From positions 3,658,001 through 3,722,000 of the forward strand of contig OZ242331.1 in NCBI GenBank assembly GCA_965208275.1: a DNA stretch of 64,000 bases, written 5' to 3'. The translations under genes and the position numbers were made by a program. Shown piece after piece: positions 8,567 through 17,441 of this stretch (the first letter of the stretch is position 1; each line of letters begins with the position of its first letter). The notes under the pieces are model-generated. The model was not told the DNA's origin and searched no databases. It saw only the letters and a list, made by a program, of their open reading frames with translations. Origin of the DNA: Bin5 sp022827195. Its GTDB lineage: Bacteria; Chloroflexota; Anaerolineae; Caldilineales; Caldilineaceae.

Positions 8567-9295
8567 ATGACGATCACGAAAATGCCCACTGTGCTGCACC
8601 CAGCGGAGAAGATGAAATATCTCTCCGAGCTGATGGTCTTTCAGGATCTGACATCGAAAGAGATGGAAGAGTTGAACCGGATCACGACGATGAGCACGGT
8701 GCAGAAGGGACGGGTCTTTTACCGGCCGGAGGAGCCGGGCGAAGTGCTGTTCATCCTCAAGGAGGGGCGGGTGCAGCTCTACCGCATCAGCCCGGAGGGC
8801 AAGAAGCTGGTGATCACGACGCTCGGCCCGCACACCCTGTTCGGTGAGATGGCGCTGCTGGGCACGAAGATGCACAACACCTTCGCCGAAGCCGTCGATG
8901 ACTGCCTGATCTGCATCATGAGCCGCACGGACCTGGAGCGGCTGATCCTCAGCAAACCGCAGGTCGCGCTGCGCATCCTCGAAATCACGGGACGGAGGCT
9001 GCAGGAGGCCGAGGAAAGCCTGGAAAACATGGCTTTCAAGGGCATCCCCGCACGGCTGGCCAACCTTCTGCTGCGCCTCTCCGATGAACAGGATTCGGAC
9101 GTGGTGACCGGCCTGACGCACCAGGACCTGGCGGAGAGCGTTGGCACATACCGGGAGACGGCCACACAGGTCCTCAACGATCTCAAGTCGCAGGGGCTGA
9201 TCGAGATCGGCCGCAAGCGCATCAAGCTGCTGGACCGGGAGACGATTTCGGTCATTGGCAGCAAACGCATCAAACTGTTGGACGAAAATGTGTAG
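8567..9295 (+). CDS. Crp/Fnr family transcriptional regulator
   Basis: 242 aa. Residues about 20-140 form the cyclic-nucleotide-binding-like beta roll (FQDLTSKEMEEL, FILKEGRVQLYRISPEGKKL, LFGEMALLG); a dimerisation helix follows. The C-terminal winged HTH shows LTHQDLAESVGTYRETATQVLNDLKSQGLIEI, with recognition helix TYRETATQVL. There is no Fnr-type cysteine cluster at the N-terminus, so an oxygen-sensing iron-sulfur role is unlikely; the ligand is unknown. The C-terminus repeats a short module, RKRIKLLDRE then SKRIKLLDEN, at protein and DNA level. That looks like a recent tandem duplication adding a second copy of the terminal strand. Confidence 0.88.
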   Translation: MTITKMPTVLHPAEKMKYLSELMVFQDLTSKEMEELNRITTMSTVQKGRVFYRPEEPGEVLFILKEGRVQLYRISPEGKKLVITTLGPHTLFGEMALLGTKMHNTFAEAVDDCLICIMSRTDLERLILSKPQVALRILEITGRRLQEAEESLENMAFKGIPARLANLLLRLSDEQDSDVVTGLTHQDLAESVGTYRETATQVLNDLKSQGLIEIGRKRIKLLDRETISVIGSKRIKLLDENV

Positions 9296-9394
9296 GCTGC
9301 GCCGTTTTGCCGCGGCCGCAACGGATTCACGCCAGCATGTTGTTCACGCGTAGCGGTCGCCGCACCCCACCTGCCGCGCGCCATCTTCCGCGCC

Positions 9395-10531
9395 ATGTAT
9401 GACCGCTCAACGCAGGTCGACCGCAGCGTCGACAGTATCAATTTTGGTATCGGCCAGCCGGACTTTGATCTCCTTCCCCACGCGCTTATAAGACAGGTCG
9501 CGGCCACCCGTTTCGCCGAGGGCGATACCGAGTTGCTCAACTACGGTTTCCCCCAAGGGGACGGCCGCTTCCGCTGGGCGCTGGCCGATTTCCTCAGCCA
9601 GGGCTACGGCGGCGAAGTACAGCCGCAGCAGTTGATGACCACCGCGGGCGCCTCGCAGGCGCTGGACCTGATCTGCACTTTTTTCGCCCGCCCCGGCGAC
9701 ACAGTTTTCGTCGAAGAGCCCAGCTACTTCCTCGCCCTGCGCATTCTGCAGGAGGACCACCGGCTGAATGCCGTACCGATCGCGACCGATGAAGACGGGT
9801 TGGTACCTGCGGCGGTGGAAGAGGCGTTGACCCGCCACAGGCCGGTCTTCCTCTACACAATCCCCGCCTACCAGAATCCGACCGGGCGTACCCTTTCACG
9901 CGGCCGCCGCCAGGCGCTGCTGGCGCTGGCCGAGGCGCACGACTTCCTCATCGTCGCCGACGAGGTCTACCATCTGCTCGATTTCGGGACGCCGCCGCCG
10001 CCGCCCTTTGCCGCGCATGCAGACAGCGGGCGCGTGCTATCGATCGGCTCATTCTCGAAGATCCTGGCGCCGGGCCTGCGGCTGGGTTGGGTACAGACGG
10101 CGCCGGAGCGGGCGCAGCGCTTTGCCCTGAGCGGGCTGGCGGACAGCGGCGGCGGACTCAACCAGTTCACATCGAACCTGGTGCGGGTGGCGCTGGAAGG
10201 GGGCGGACAGAGGGCGTACCTGGACGGCCTGCGCCGCGCATACCGGGAGCGGGTCGAAGCGATGGACGCGGCGCTGCGACGCGAGATCGGCGCGCGCGCG
10301 GCGTGGCGCGTGCCCGGCGGCGGCTTCTTCTTCTGGCTGACCTGCGCCGAGCCGGTCGACACGAGCGTGCTGCTGGAGAGAACGGCCGCCGCCAGGGTCG
10401 GGTTCCTGCCCGGCCGGCGCTGCTCCAGCGTCGGCGGCCAGAGCAACTGCTTGCGGCTTTGCTTTGCCCACTACGGCGTCGCGGAGATCCAAGAGGGGAT
10501 CCGGAGGCTGGGACAGGTATTCGAGTCCTAG
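9395..10531 (+). CDS. PLP-dependent aminotransferase, class I/II
   Basis: 378-aa fold-type I aminotransferase resembling the 2-aminoadipate / MocR-like branch. Visible are FGIGQPDFDLLP (substrate N-terminal loop), TTAGASQALDL (PLP phosphate loop), YTIPAYQNPTGRTLS, VADEVYHLLDF (PLP pyridine Asp189) and SFSKILAPGLRLGW with the PLP lysine Lys222. A run of prolines at 200-204 is unusual but in frame. The C-terminus has PGGGFFFWL and NCLRLCFAHY (substrate carboxylate Arg). Its stop codon overlaps that of the convergent pdxA gene (shared CTAG). Substrate not assignable from sequence. Confidence 0.85.
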   Translation: MYDRSTQVDRSVDSINFGIGQPDFDLLPHALIRQVAATRFAEGDTELLNYGFPQGDGRFRWALADFLSQGYGGEVQPQQLMTTAGASQALDLICTFFARPGDTVFVEEPSYFLALRILQEDHRLNAVPIATDEDGLVPAAVEEALTRHRPVFLYTIPAYQNPTGRTLSRGRRQALLALAEAHDFLIVADEVYHLLDFGTPPPPPFAAHADSGRVLSIGSFSKILAPGLRLGWVQTAPERAQRFALSGLADSGGGLNQFTSNLVRVALEGGGQRAYLDGLRRAYRERVEAMDAALRREIGARAAWRVPGGGFFFWLTCAEPVDTSVLLERTAAARVGFLPGRRCSSVGGQSNCLRLCFAHYGVAEIQEGIRRLGQVFES

Positions 10532-11538
10532 AGGCGGTCGCGCGCCGCGGCCATCTGGACTGCGACGCGGATGGCGGCCAGCATGCTCTCCTCGCTGGCC
10601 TGCCCTGTCCCCGCGATATCGAACGCCGTGCCGTGATCGACCGAGGTGCGCAGGATCGGCAGACCGATGCTTACGTTGACGCCGCTATCGAAGGCGAGCA
10701 GCTTCATCGGAATGTGGCCCTGGTCGTGGTACATGGCGACGACGATGTCGAACTCGCCGCGGGTGGTGCGCAGAAAGACGGTGTCGGGCGGCTGCGGATC
10801 GGAAACCGTCCAGCCGCGCGCCCGCGCGGATTCGATGGCAGGCTGGATCTGCGTCTCTTCCTGCGCGCCGAAGAGCCCGTTTTCGCTTGCGTGGGGGTTC
10901 AGCCCGGCGACCGCGATGCGCGGCGCGCCGATGCCGAGCGCCTGGCAGGCGTGGTGCGCCAGCTCGATCACCTCGAGCACTCGCGGCGGCGTGACGCGGC
11001 GGATCGCCTCCTCCAGCGAGACGTGCGTGCTCACGTGCACGACGCGCAGATTCGGACCCACCAGCAACATCGAGACGCGCTCGGCGCCGGTTCGCTCGGC
11101 CAGAAGCTCTGTGTGGCCGGGGTAGAGGAAGCCGGCGCGGTGCATCGCCTCCTTGTTCAGCGGCGCGGTCACGACCGCGGCCGCCTGCCCGGCCAGCGCC
11201 ATGTCACAGGCGCGCTGCACATACTCGACCGCGGCCCGGCCCGCGCCCGCGCTCACCTGGCCGACCGGCGCCTCCACCAGCTCGACGTTCGCCAGGTCCA
11301 GCAGGGGGACGGTGTCAGCCAGATAGCTGCCCTCGACCGCGGGACCGGCGATGACCTCGAAGCGGGGCTCGGTTCCGAGCCATTCTGCGGCCCTGGCCAG
11401 CACCTGACGGTCGCCGATGACAAGCGGACGGCAGCTGGCAAAAACCTCCCCGTGCTGCAGGGCCTTCAGAATGACCTCCGGCCCGATCCCGGCCGGGTCT
11501 CCCAGTGTTATCGCCAGGAGCGGACGGCTGTCAGCCAC
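10528..11538 (-). CDS. pdxA: 4-hydroxythreonine-4-phosphate dehydrogenase
   Basis: 336 aa, normal PdxA length. It oxidises 4-phosphohydroxy-L-threonine in the DXP-dependent pathway to pyridoxal phosphate, or an analogous substrate in PdxA2 proteins. Start GTG 11536-11538 has AGAGGTG seven bases upstream. Signature blocks: ITLGDPAGIGPEVILKAL, VTAPLNKEAMHRAGFLYPGHTELLAE (metal His), VSTHVSLEEAI, AGLNPHASENGLFG (second metal His) and VAMYHDQGHIPMKLLAF (third metal His). All three metal histidines are present. The neighbouring aminotransferase is PLP-dependent, but the genes converge, so co-regulation is not implied. Confidence 0.92.
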   Translation of the reverse strand: MADSRPLLAITLGDPAGIGPEVILKALQHGEVFASCRPLVIGDRQVLARAAEWLGTEPRFEVIAGPAVEGSYLADTVPLLDLANVELVEAPVGQVSAGAGRAAVEYVQRACDMALAGQAAAVVTAPLNKEAMHRAGFLYPGHTELLAERTGAERVSMLLVGPNLRVVHVSTHVSLEEAIRRVTPPRVLEVIELAHHACQALGIGAPRIAVAGLNPHASENGLFGAQEETQIQPAIESARARGWTVSDPQPPDTVFLRTTRGEFDIVVAMYHDQGHIPMKLLAFDSGVNVSIGLPILRTSVDHGTAFDIAGTGQASEESMLAAIRVAVQMAAARDRL

Positions 11539-11734
11539 TGATTTCACCTCTTTCGCACATGTGATTGTCGCCGCTGCCAGCGCGCTGCACGGGCTCCGCG
11601 CTGCAGGGCTGATGCTATCATGCGCGCCTGCGCCCGGCAAACGAATGGAAGTCGCTCGTTAGCCGATCGACAGTGGATCCGTTACACTGTTTGACGCCCT
11701 ATCCCTACCCTGAATCCAACTGGAGAATTTGCAT

Positions 11735-12754
11735 ATGACAACTATCGCACTGGTCGGCTGCGCCCACATCCACACGCCAGGATTTATCAGGCGGCTGCAG
11801 GCTCGCGACGATGTCAAAACGGTCGCGGTCTGGGACCATGATCCAGCCCGCGCTGAAAGCTGCGCGGCGCAGCTCAACGCGCCCGTCGTAGCCGGCCTCG
11901 ACTCGATCTGGAAAGACGGTTCGATTGAGGGCGTAATCATCTGCTCCGAGACCGACCGGCACGAGACTCTGGTGCTCGCCGGGGCCGCGGCGGGCAAGCA
12001 TCTGTTCGTGGAAAAGCCGCTGGGTATGGGCGCCGGGGACGCATACCGCATGGCCGATGCGATCGAGCAGGCCGGCGTCCTCTTCCAGACCGGGTACTTC
12101 CAGCGCGGCATTCCAGCGCATCAACGCCTCAGGGAACTGGTCGCCAGGGGCGTCCTTGGGCAGATCACGCGCGCCCGCTTTGTCAGCTGTCACAGCGGGG
12201 CACTGCGCGACATCTTCACGCCGCAGTGGCTGTGGATGACCGATGTGAAGCAGGCCGGCGTCGGCGCTTTCGGCGACCTTGGCACGCACGCGCTCGACCT
12301 GATGCTGTGGATGCTGGGCGACGTCGCGCGGGTAACCGCGACGCTGCAGGTGGTCTTGGACAAGTACGGCCCCGACTGCGACGAGACCGGCGAGGCTCTT
12401 TTCCGTTTCAGCAGCGGCGCGATCGGTTCGCTGGCCGCGGCCTGGGTCGACGTTGCCGAACCGGTCACGGCCGAGATCAGCGGCACCGAGGGCCACGCCT
12501 ACATCCGCAATCGCAGCGACCTCTACCTTACCTGCGCCAATCTCGAAGGCGCCGACGGGCAGTCGCCGTGGACCGACCTGCCCGCGGCCTGGCCGCACGC
12601 TTTCGACCTCTTCCTCGACGCGTTGGTCGCGGAGGACCCGTCCGTAAAATCGGCCGTCCCACTGGTGGGCGCGCGCGAAGCCGCCTACCGCAGCGCGGTG
12701 ATGGAGGCAATGTACACCGCCGCCGCCGACCGCTCGTGGGTGGCACTGCCCTGA
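11735..12754 (+). CDS. Gfo/Idh/MocA family NAD(P)-dependent oxidoreductase
   Basis: 339 aa. The N-terminal Rossmann domain begins TTIALVGCAHIHTPGF; the usual GxGxxG is altered to GCAHIH, which suggests loose or changed cofactor binding. The family signature EKPLGMG (catalytic-region Lys) and GYFQRGIPAHQRL follow. The C-terminal domain has AGVGAFGDLGTHALDLMLWMLG, the typical Asp-Leu-Gly-x-His motif. Start ATG 11735 is chosen because GGAG lies ten bases upstream; a TTG two codons earlier also exists. Members oxidise sugars, inositols or related polyols, and the substrate cannot be named here. Confidence 0.85.
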   Translation: MTTIALVGCAHIHTPGFIRRLQARDDVKTVAVWDHDPARAESCAAQLNAPVVAGLDSIWKDGSIEGVIICSETDRHETLVLAGAAAGKHLFVEKPLGMGAGDAYRMADAIEQAGVLFQTGYFQRGIPAHQRLRELVARGVLGQITRARFVSCHSGALRDIFTPQWLWMTDVKQAGVGAFGDLGTHALDLMLWMLGDVARVTATLQVVLDKYGPDCDETGEALFRFSSGAIGSLAAAWVDVAEPVTAEISGTEGHAYIRNRSDLYLTCANLEGADGQSPWTDLPAAWPHAFDLFLDALVAEDPSVKSAVPLVGAREAAYRSAVMEAMYTAAADRSWVALP

Positions 12755-12766
12755 GCGACGCCGGGG

Positions 12767-13569
12767 ATGGTCGCGCCGCCGCTGAACGTGACGACCGAAC
12801 AGGTACGGAGCTACAAGACAGGGGACAGGGTCGAATCGACGCCGGCGGCGGCCAACGGAGGTATTTGTGTCGGATCGAATGACGGCCGCATCTACGCGCT
12901 GGACGCGGACTCAGGAGAACAGCTGCAGCGTCACTTGACCGGTGGCGCGGTCGACTCCTCGCCCGCTGTCGTTGACGGCGTGGCTTATGTCGATTCTTTA
13001 GACGGCGACCTGTATGTGCTCAACGCAGCGACGGGCGCTCTTCAGTGGCGCTACCGTACGGACAGCGTCGTATTGTGCTCTGCAGCGGTTGCGGTCGGCA
13101 AGGTGTTCTTCGGCTCCAGTAATGGCCGCGTTTACGCCAGGATGACAATAGCCGCATTCCCTAACAGGCGACATAACTTCATGCAAGCTCAACCGCAGGG
13201 TCGGCCCTCGCTTGCGAGTCACACCTAACAGTACGGCATTCTCCCGTTTCTCCACCCACTGACAGAAACTATCGACATGACGGAACGGTCCTCGCGATAG
13301 ACGCCAAAACCGGAGTCCCGCTCTGGGGCGTCCGTGCAGGCCGGGGCAGTGACTTTCTTCCCGTGGCGAAGGATGACGCAGTCTTCTAGAGAACTTACGA
13401 GGGTCTCGTTGGCCCCGAGGACGCAATGACGGGGGAGCTGCTCTGGTGCTTCCAGACCGAAGGCGGCTCGATAGCCAGTCTAGTGGCAGACGAGGGCGTC
13501 ATCTACATTTTCCACGATGACGGAGGCGTGATCGCACTACTGCCGAGAATCGAGCGGGAGCGAGAATAG
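12767..13569 (+). pseudogene. Decayed PQQ-blade beta-propeller gene
   Basis: The first frame (from 12767) reads three PQQ-like blades: GICVGSNDGRIYALDADSG, DGVAYVDSLDGDLYVLNAATG and GKVFFGSSNGRVYA. Similarity stops near 13140. About 140 bp of unrelated sequence follows, then the family resumes in another frame at 13282 with GTVLAIDAKTGVPLW. That frame hits an in-frame TAG at 13387-13389 and continues in frame with TGELLWCFQTEGG and EGVIYIFHDDGGVIALL to TAG 13567-13569. So one propeller gene has been broken by an insertion or rearrangement, a frame change and a nonsense codon. It follows the Gfo/Idh/MocA gene by 12 bp. Confidence 0.8.
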
Positions 13570-13598
13570 GGCGCAATGGTGATCACGCGCCGCGGACA

Positions 13599-14342
13599 CT
13601 ACCCGTCGCGACGCATCAGGCTGAAGCTCTGGGCCGTAGGGCCGCCGTCGGGCGCGGTAGCGAGGAAGAGCGCCAGCGGCGCGACCTCCTCCGGCTCCTT
13701 GAACCACTCGCCGTCCGGAATGCCCGGCTCGCCCGTCGGGGAAGCGGGTGTCATCGCCGTGTTCACCGGCCCCGGTATCAGTTCGTTGACGCTGATGTTG
13801 TCGCCGCGCAGCTCCATTCCGAGGACGCGCGTAAACATCCACAGACCCGCCTTGGAGACGCAGTAGGCGGAAGAGTCTGCTGCGCCGCGATGGCCCATGC
13901 CCGAGCCGATCGTGATGATCTTGCCGCCGCCGCGCGCCCTCAGGTGGGGGATGGCCGCCCGGGCGCAGAGGTAGGCGCCGGTCAGATTGATCGCGATCGT
14001 CTCGCTCCACACGGCCGCATCGATGGCGGCCACCTCGCTCTTCGGCGGAGAAACGCCGGCGTTGATAACGAGAATATCGAGACCGCCGAAACGGGCTGCG
14101 GTCGCCGCGACTGCACGCTCGACCGACGATGCATCGGCCACGTCGGTGGCGGCGGCCAGCGCCTGCCCGCCGCCCGCCTCGACTTCAGCAGCCACCGCCT
14201 CGACCTGCGCGCGCGTGCGCGCCGCGCAGCAGACGGCCGCACCTGCCCCGGCATAGGCGATCGCAATTGCCCGCCCGATGCCGCGCCCCGCGCCGGTCAC
14301 CAAGGCCACCTTCCCAGCCAATGCCTGTTCTCTGTTCGTCAT
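13599..14342 (-). CDS. Short-chain dehydrogenase/reductase (SDR)
   Basis: Classical SDR of 247 aa. Start ATG 14340-14342 with AGGAG six bases upstream; an in-frame upstream extension has no coding character. The NAD(P) site is LVTGAGRGIGRAIA, followed by ATDVADASSVERAV, NAGVSPPKSE, the catalytic Ser in TIGSGMGHRG and the Tyr/Lys pair in SAYCVSKAG. CCAARTRAQ after the second strand suggests NADP preference (Arg residues). The C-terminus lies close to a PQQ pseudogene on the other strand. Substrate unknown. Confidence 0.88.
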   Translation of the reverse strand: MTNREQALAGKVALVTGAGRGIGRAIAIAYAGAGAAVCCAARTRAQVEAVAAEVEAGGGQALAAATDVADASSVERAVAATAARFGGLDILVINAGVSPPKSEVAAIDAAVWSETIAINLTGAYLCARAAIPHLRARGGGKIITIGSGMGHRGAADSSAYCVSKAGLWMFTRVLGMELRGDNISVNELIPGPVNTAMTPASPTGEPGIPDGEWFKEPEEVAPLALFLATAPDGGPTAQSFSLMRRDG

Positions 14343-14364
14343 AGCCTTCTCCTGCTGGATTCCG

Positions 14365-14466
14365 CGGACCACCGACCACCTAATTGACACATCCTTGCCG
14401 ATAACAGAGAATCTGGAGCGAACTCTCCAAAAACCAGAAACTGAAAGCGAATTTCTGAAAACTCCA
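14365..14466. repeat. Start-proximal low-complexity repeat between SDR and psuG
   Basis: The divergent gap carries GGACCACCGACCACC-like words next to the SDR start, and CCAAAAACCAGAAACTG plus a GAATTTCTGAAAACT-like segment just before the psuG ATG. It belongs to the same loose family as 18705-18780, 24616-24660 and 28089-28125. Confidence 0.45.
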
Positions 14467-14469
14467 CCA

Positions 14470-15327
14470 ATGAAACGTGTCGCACTGGAATCGACGGTCA
14501 TCAGCCACGGCCTGCCTTACCCCGACAACCTGAAGCTCGCGCGGGAGATGGAGGAGATCATCCGTCGCCACGGAGCGGAGCCGGCCACGGTCGGCGTGAT
14601 CGGCGGAGAGCTGATCGCCGGCCTCGGCGAGGAGCAGATCGAACGGCTGGCGACCGCTGCCGACGTGCGCAAAGTCAGCCGTCGCGACCTGCCGGTCGTC
14701 GCCGCCCGCAAACTCGACGGCGCCACAACGGTCGCCGCCACCATCTGGATCGCCCACCGCGCCGGCATCGAGCTGTTCGCCACCGGCGGCATCGGCGGCG
14801 TTCACCGCAGTACGGCGCCTGGCATGAGCGCCGACGTCAGCGCCGACCTGCAGGAGTTGGCCCAGACACCGGTCATCGTCGTCTGCGCCGGCGCCAAGGC
14901 CCTGCTGGACCTGCCGGCCACCCTCGAATATCTGGAGACGCACGGTGTGACCGTAATCGGCTACGGCACGGAGGCGTTCCCGGCGTTCTACAGCCGCGAC
15001 AGCGGGCTGCCGGTCGATCTGCGTTGCGACTCTCCCGAGGAGGTGGCGGAGATCTGGCGGGCAAAACGGACGCTGGAACTGGCGGGAGGGCTGCTCGTGG
15101 CAGTCCCCGTACCGGAAAAGGACGAAATTCCCCTGGCGGCCATCGAACCCTTGATCGAGCGGGCGCTGGCCGACAGCGAGGCCGCGGGTCTGCGCTCAGC
15201 CGAGGTGACGCCCTACCTGCTGCGGCGCATCGCCGACCTGACCGGCGACCGCAGCCTGCGCGCAAACCTGGCGCTGCTGCGCAACAACGCTCGCGTTGCC
15301 GCCGCGATCGCGGCGGCCCTCATTTGA
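14470..15327 (+). CDS. psuG: Pseudouridine-5'-phosphate glycosidase
   Basis: 285 aa, close to the family length. PsuG reversibly splits pseudouridine 5'-phosphate into uracil and ribose 5-phosphate. The start at ATG 14470 gives MKRVALESTVISHGLPYPDNL, the standard N-terminus. Further signatures: ATVGVIGGELIAGL, VSRRDLPVVAARKLDGATTVAATIWIAHRAGI (catalytic Lys regions), FATGGIGGVHR, DVSADLQELAQTPVIVVCAGAKALLDLP and VIGYGTEAFPAFYSRDSG. No psuK kinase is adjacent. Upstream is a repeat with no Shine-Dalgarno. Confidence 0.95.
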   Translation: MKRVALESTVISHGLPYPDNLKLAREMEEIIRRHGAEPATVGVIGGELIAGLGEEQIERLATAADVRKVSRRDLPVVAARKLDGATTVAATIWIAHRAGIELFATGGIGGVHRSTAPGMSADVSADLQELAQTPVIVVCAGAKALLDLPATLEYLETHGVTVIGYGTEAFPAFYSRDSGLPVDLRCDSPEEVAEIWRAKRTLELAGGLLVAVPVPEKDEIPLAAIEPLIERALADSEAAGLRSAEVTPYLLRRIADLTGDRSLRANLALLRNNARVAAAIAAALI

Positions 15328-15388
15328 TAAGCTTCAATGGTTGGGGCCGCAACCGGAGAGCAGGCCGTCGCGCAGCTGAATGACTGGA

Positions 15389-17272
15389 CTATGCCAGCCC
15401 CATCAACTTCAGGAACTCGTTGCGCTCCAGGACTTCCTTCTCCAACAGCGTCTCGGCCAGGATATGCAGCTTGTCCTGATTGGACGTGAGAACTTCCTTG
15501 GCACGCGTGTGGGCCTTTTCGACGAGGCGCCGCATCTCACGGTCGATGGCGCGCGCCACGTCCTCGCTGTAGGCGCGCCGTTCACCCAGCTCCATGCCCA
15601 GGAACGGATTGGTCTGGCCCTGGACCAGCTGCATCGGACCCAATTCCTCGCTCATACCAAAGCGCGTGACCATGTCTTTGGCGTCCTTGGTAACCTGTTT
15701 CAGGTCGGAGGCCGCGCCGGTCGTGATCTCTTCGAAAACCAGCTCTTCAGCGACGCGCCCGCCCAGGGCGCCGGCCAACTCATCCTCGTACTGTGCCTGG
15801 CTCTTTAGCCGCCGCTCCTCGTCCGGCAGCGGCATGACATAGCCCAGGAACGAGCCGCGGCTGACAATACTAATCCTGCGGACGGGGGCCGCGTGTTCAA
15901 GTATCTCGAACACAACGGCATGGCCTGCTTCGTGATAGGCAGTTACGCGCCGCTCTTCGTCGCTGAGTATCTGGCTCTTGCGCGCCGGCCCTGCCATCAC
16001 CCGCTCGATCGACTCGACCAGCTCATCCATGCCGATGGCGCGCTTGTCGCGGCGCGCGGTCAGGATCGCGGCCTCATTGAGCAGGTTTTCCAGGTCGGCG
16101 CCGACCAGGCCGGGCGTTTGCCTGGCGATCGCGCTGAGGTCGACGTCCGGCCCGAGCGGTTTGCCGCGCGCATGGACGTGCAGAATCGCCTCGCGCCCGC
16201 GCTGGTCCGGTCTGTCCACCACGATCTTGCGGTCGAAGCGCCCCGGGCGCAGCAGGGCCGGATCGAGAATATCGGGGCGGTTGGTGGCGGCGATCACGAT
16301 CACTGTCGTGTCGCTGTCGAAGCCGTCCATCTCGACCAGAATCTGGTTGAGCGTCTGCTCGCGTTCGTCGTTGCCGCCGCCCATGCCCGCGCCGCGATGA
16401 CGGCCGACCGCGTCAATCTCGTCGATAAAGATGATGCAGGGCGCGTTCTTCTTGGCCTGCTCGAAGAGGTCGCGCACACGGCTGGCGCCGACACCGACGA
16501 ACATCTCGACGAATTCGGAGCCGCTGATGCTGAAAAAGGGCGCGCCGGCCTCGCCCGCCACCGCCTTGGCCAGCAGCGTCTTGCCTGTCCCCGGCGAACC
16601 GACCATAAGCACGCCCTTGGGGATGCGCGCGCCGAGTGCTGCAAACTTCTCCGGCTCCTTGAGAAACTCCACGACCTCCTGCAGCTCCTGCTTGGACTCC
16701 TCCGAACCTGCGACATCCTCGAAGGTGACGGTCGGGCGGTCTGCCTCCTCCATCTTTTTGGCGCGGCTGCGCCCGAACTGCATGGCGCGGTTCTGCCCGC
16801 CCGCGCCGGCCTGGCGCATGATGAAGATGAAGAAGCCGAAGATCAGGATCATCGGCAGCAACATAATCAGCCAGTTGAAAAAGGCGCCGCTATTTGGCGC
16901 GCGCTCCACGTCTATCGGGATTGCGGCCAACTGATCTGCGGTCACGCCGAAAGTCTTAAGTGAGTCGAGCAAGCTCTCGCCCGACTCTTTGCGGCTGCGG
17001 CGGCGTTCGCTGTCGGAGATCTCTACGATTACGTCGTCGCCCTGCACCACGATGCGCTGTACGGAGCCGTTGCGCACGTATTCGGCGACCTGATTCAGCC
17101 CAAGGAGATTGTCAGCGGCGTTCGGTGGGTTGATGAAAAGGCGGTAGGCGAAGAAAAGCAGGATCGCAAGCAGTATCCAAAGCCAGCTGCGTCGAAACAT
17201 CTGGCGGTAACGGTCATTCGGGTTCTCATCCGGCGGCCGCTCGCCGTCCGGTCTTCTCTCGTTGTTCATCAT
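15389..17272 (-). CDS. ftsH: ATP-dependent zinc metalloprotease FtsH
   Basis: 627-aa membrane AAA+ protease for quality control of membrane and regulatory proteins. Two membrane segments lie at about residues 30-47 and 131-152, with a small periplasmic domain between. The AAA core has Walker A GSPGTGKT (225-232), Walker B IIFIDEIDAVG, and the arginine-finger region LRPGRFDRKI. The M41 zinc site is HEAGH (447-451). The tail has EEITTGAASDLKQVTKDAKDMV, including the third zinc ligand Asp. It begins MMNNERRPDG; either Met could be the start. Some genomes carry several ftsH copies; only this one is visible here. Confidence 0.96.
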   Translation of the reverse strand: MMNNERRPDGERPPDENPNDRYRQMFRRSWLWILLAILLFFAYRLFINPPNAADNLLGLNQVAEYVRNGSVQRIVVQGDDVIVEISDSERRRSRKESGESLLDSLKTFGVTADQLAAIPIDVERAPNSGAFFNWLIMLLPMILIFGFFIFIMRQAGAGGQNRAMQFGRSRAKKMEEADRPTVTFEDVAGSEESKQELQEVVEFLKEPEKFAALGARIPKGVLMVGSPGTGKTLLAKAVAGEAGAPFFSISGSEFVEMFVGVGASRVRDLFEQAKKNAPCIIFIDEIDAVGRHRGAGMGGGNDEREQTLNQILVEMDGFDSDTTVIVIAATNRPDILDPALLRPGRFDRKIVVDRPDQRGREAILHVHARGKPLGPDVDLSAIARQTPGLVGADLENLLNEAAILTARRDKRAIGMDELVESIERVMAGPARKSQILSDEERRVTAYHEAGHAVVFEILEHAAPVRRISIVSRGSFLGYVMPLPDEERRLKSQAQYEDELAGALGGRVAEELVFEEITTGAASDLKQVTKDAKDMVTRFGMSEELGPMQLVQGQTNPFLGMELGERRAYSEDVARAIDREMRRLVEKAHTRAKEVLTSNQDKLHILAETLLEKEVLERNEFLKLMGLA

Positions 17273-17441
17273 GGTGGAAAATCCCTGAAACAGTCGCCCA
17301 AATAAGGCTGCACCGGCGGAGTGTGCAGGTTGTGCACCCAGTGTAGCAGAGGAAGGTCGCCTGATTCAGTAAGCCGGAGACCAGTGTTTTGCACGCCGCC
17401 GCTTTGCAGGTACGCGCGGCGCGTCCCAGGCTATGCCGCGC

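Noticed and set aside
704..13569. Amber (TAG) recoding as a general feature of this genome
   Set aside because: Several intact genes end in TAG at the expected place (nfo, crp-like, aminotransferase, pdxA), so TAG is a normal stop here; no suppressor tRNA is visible.
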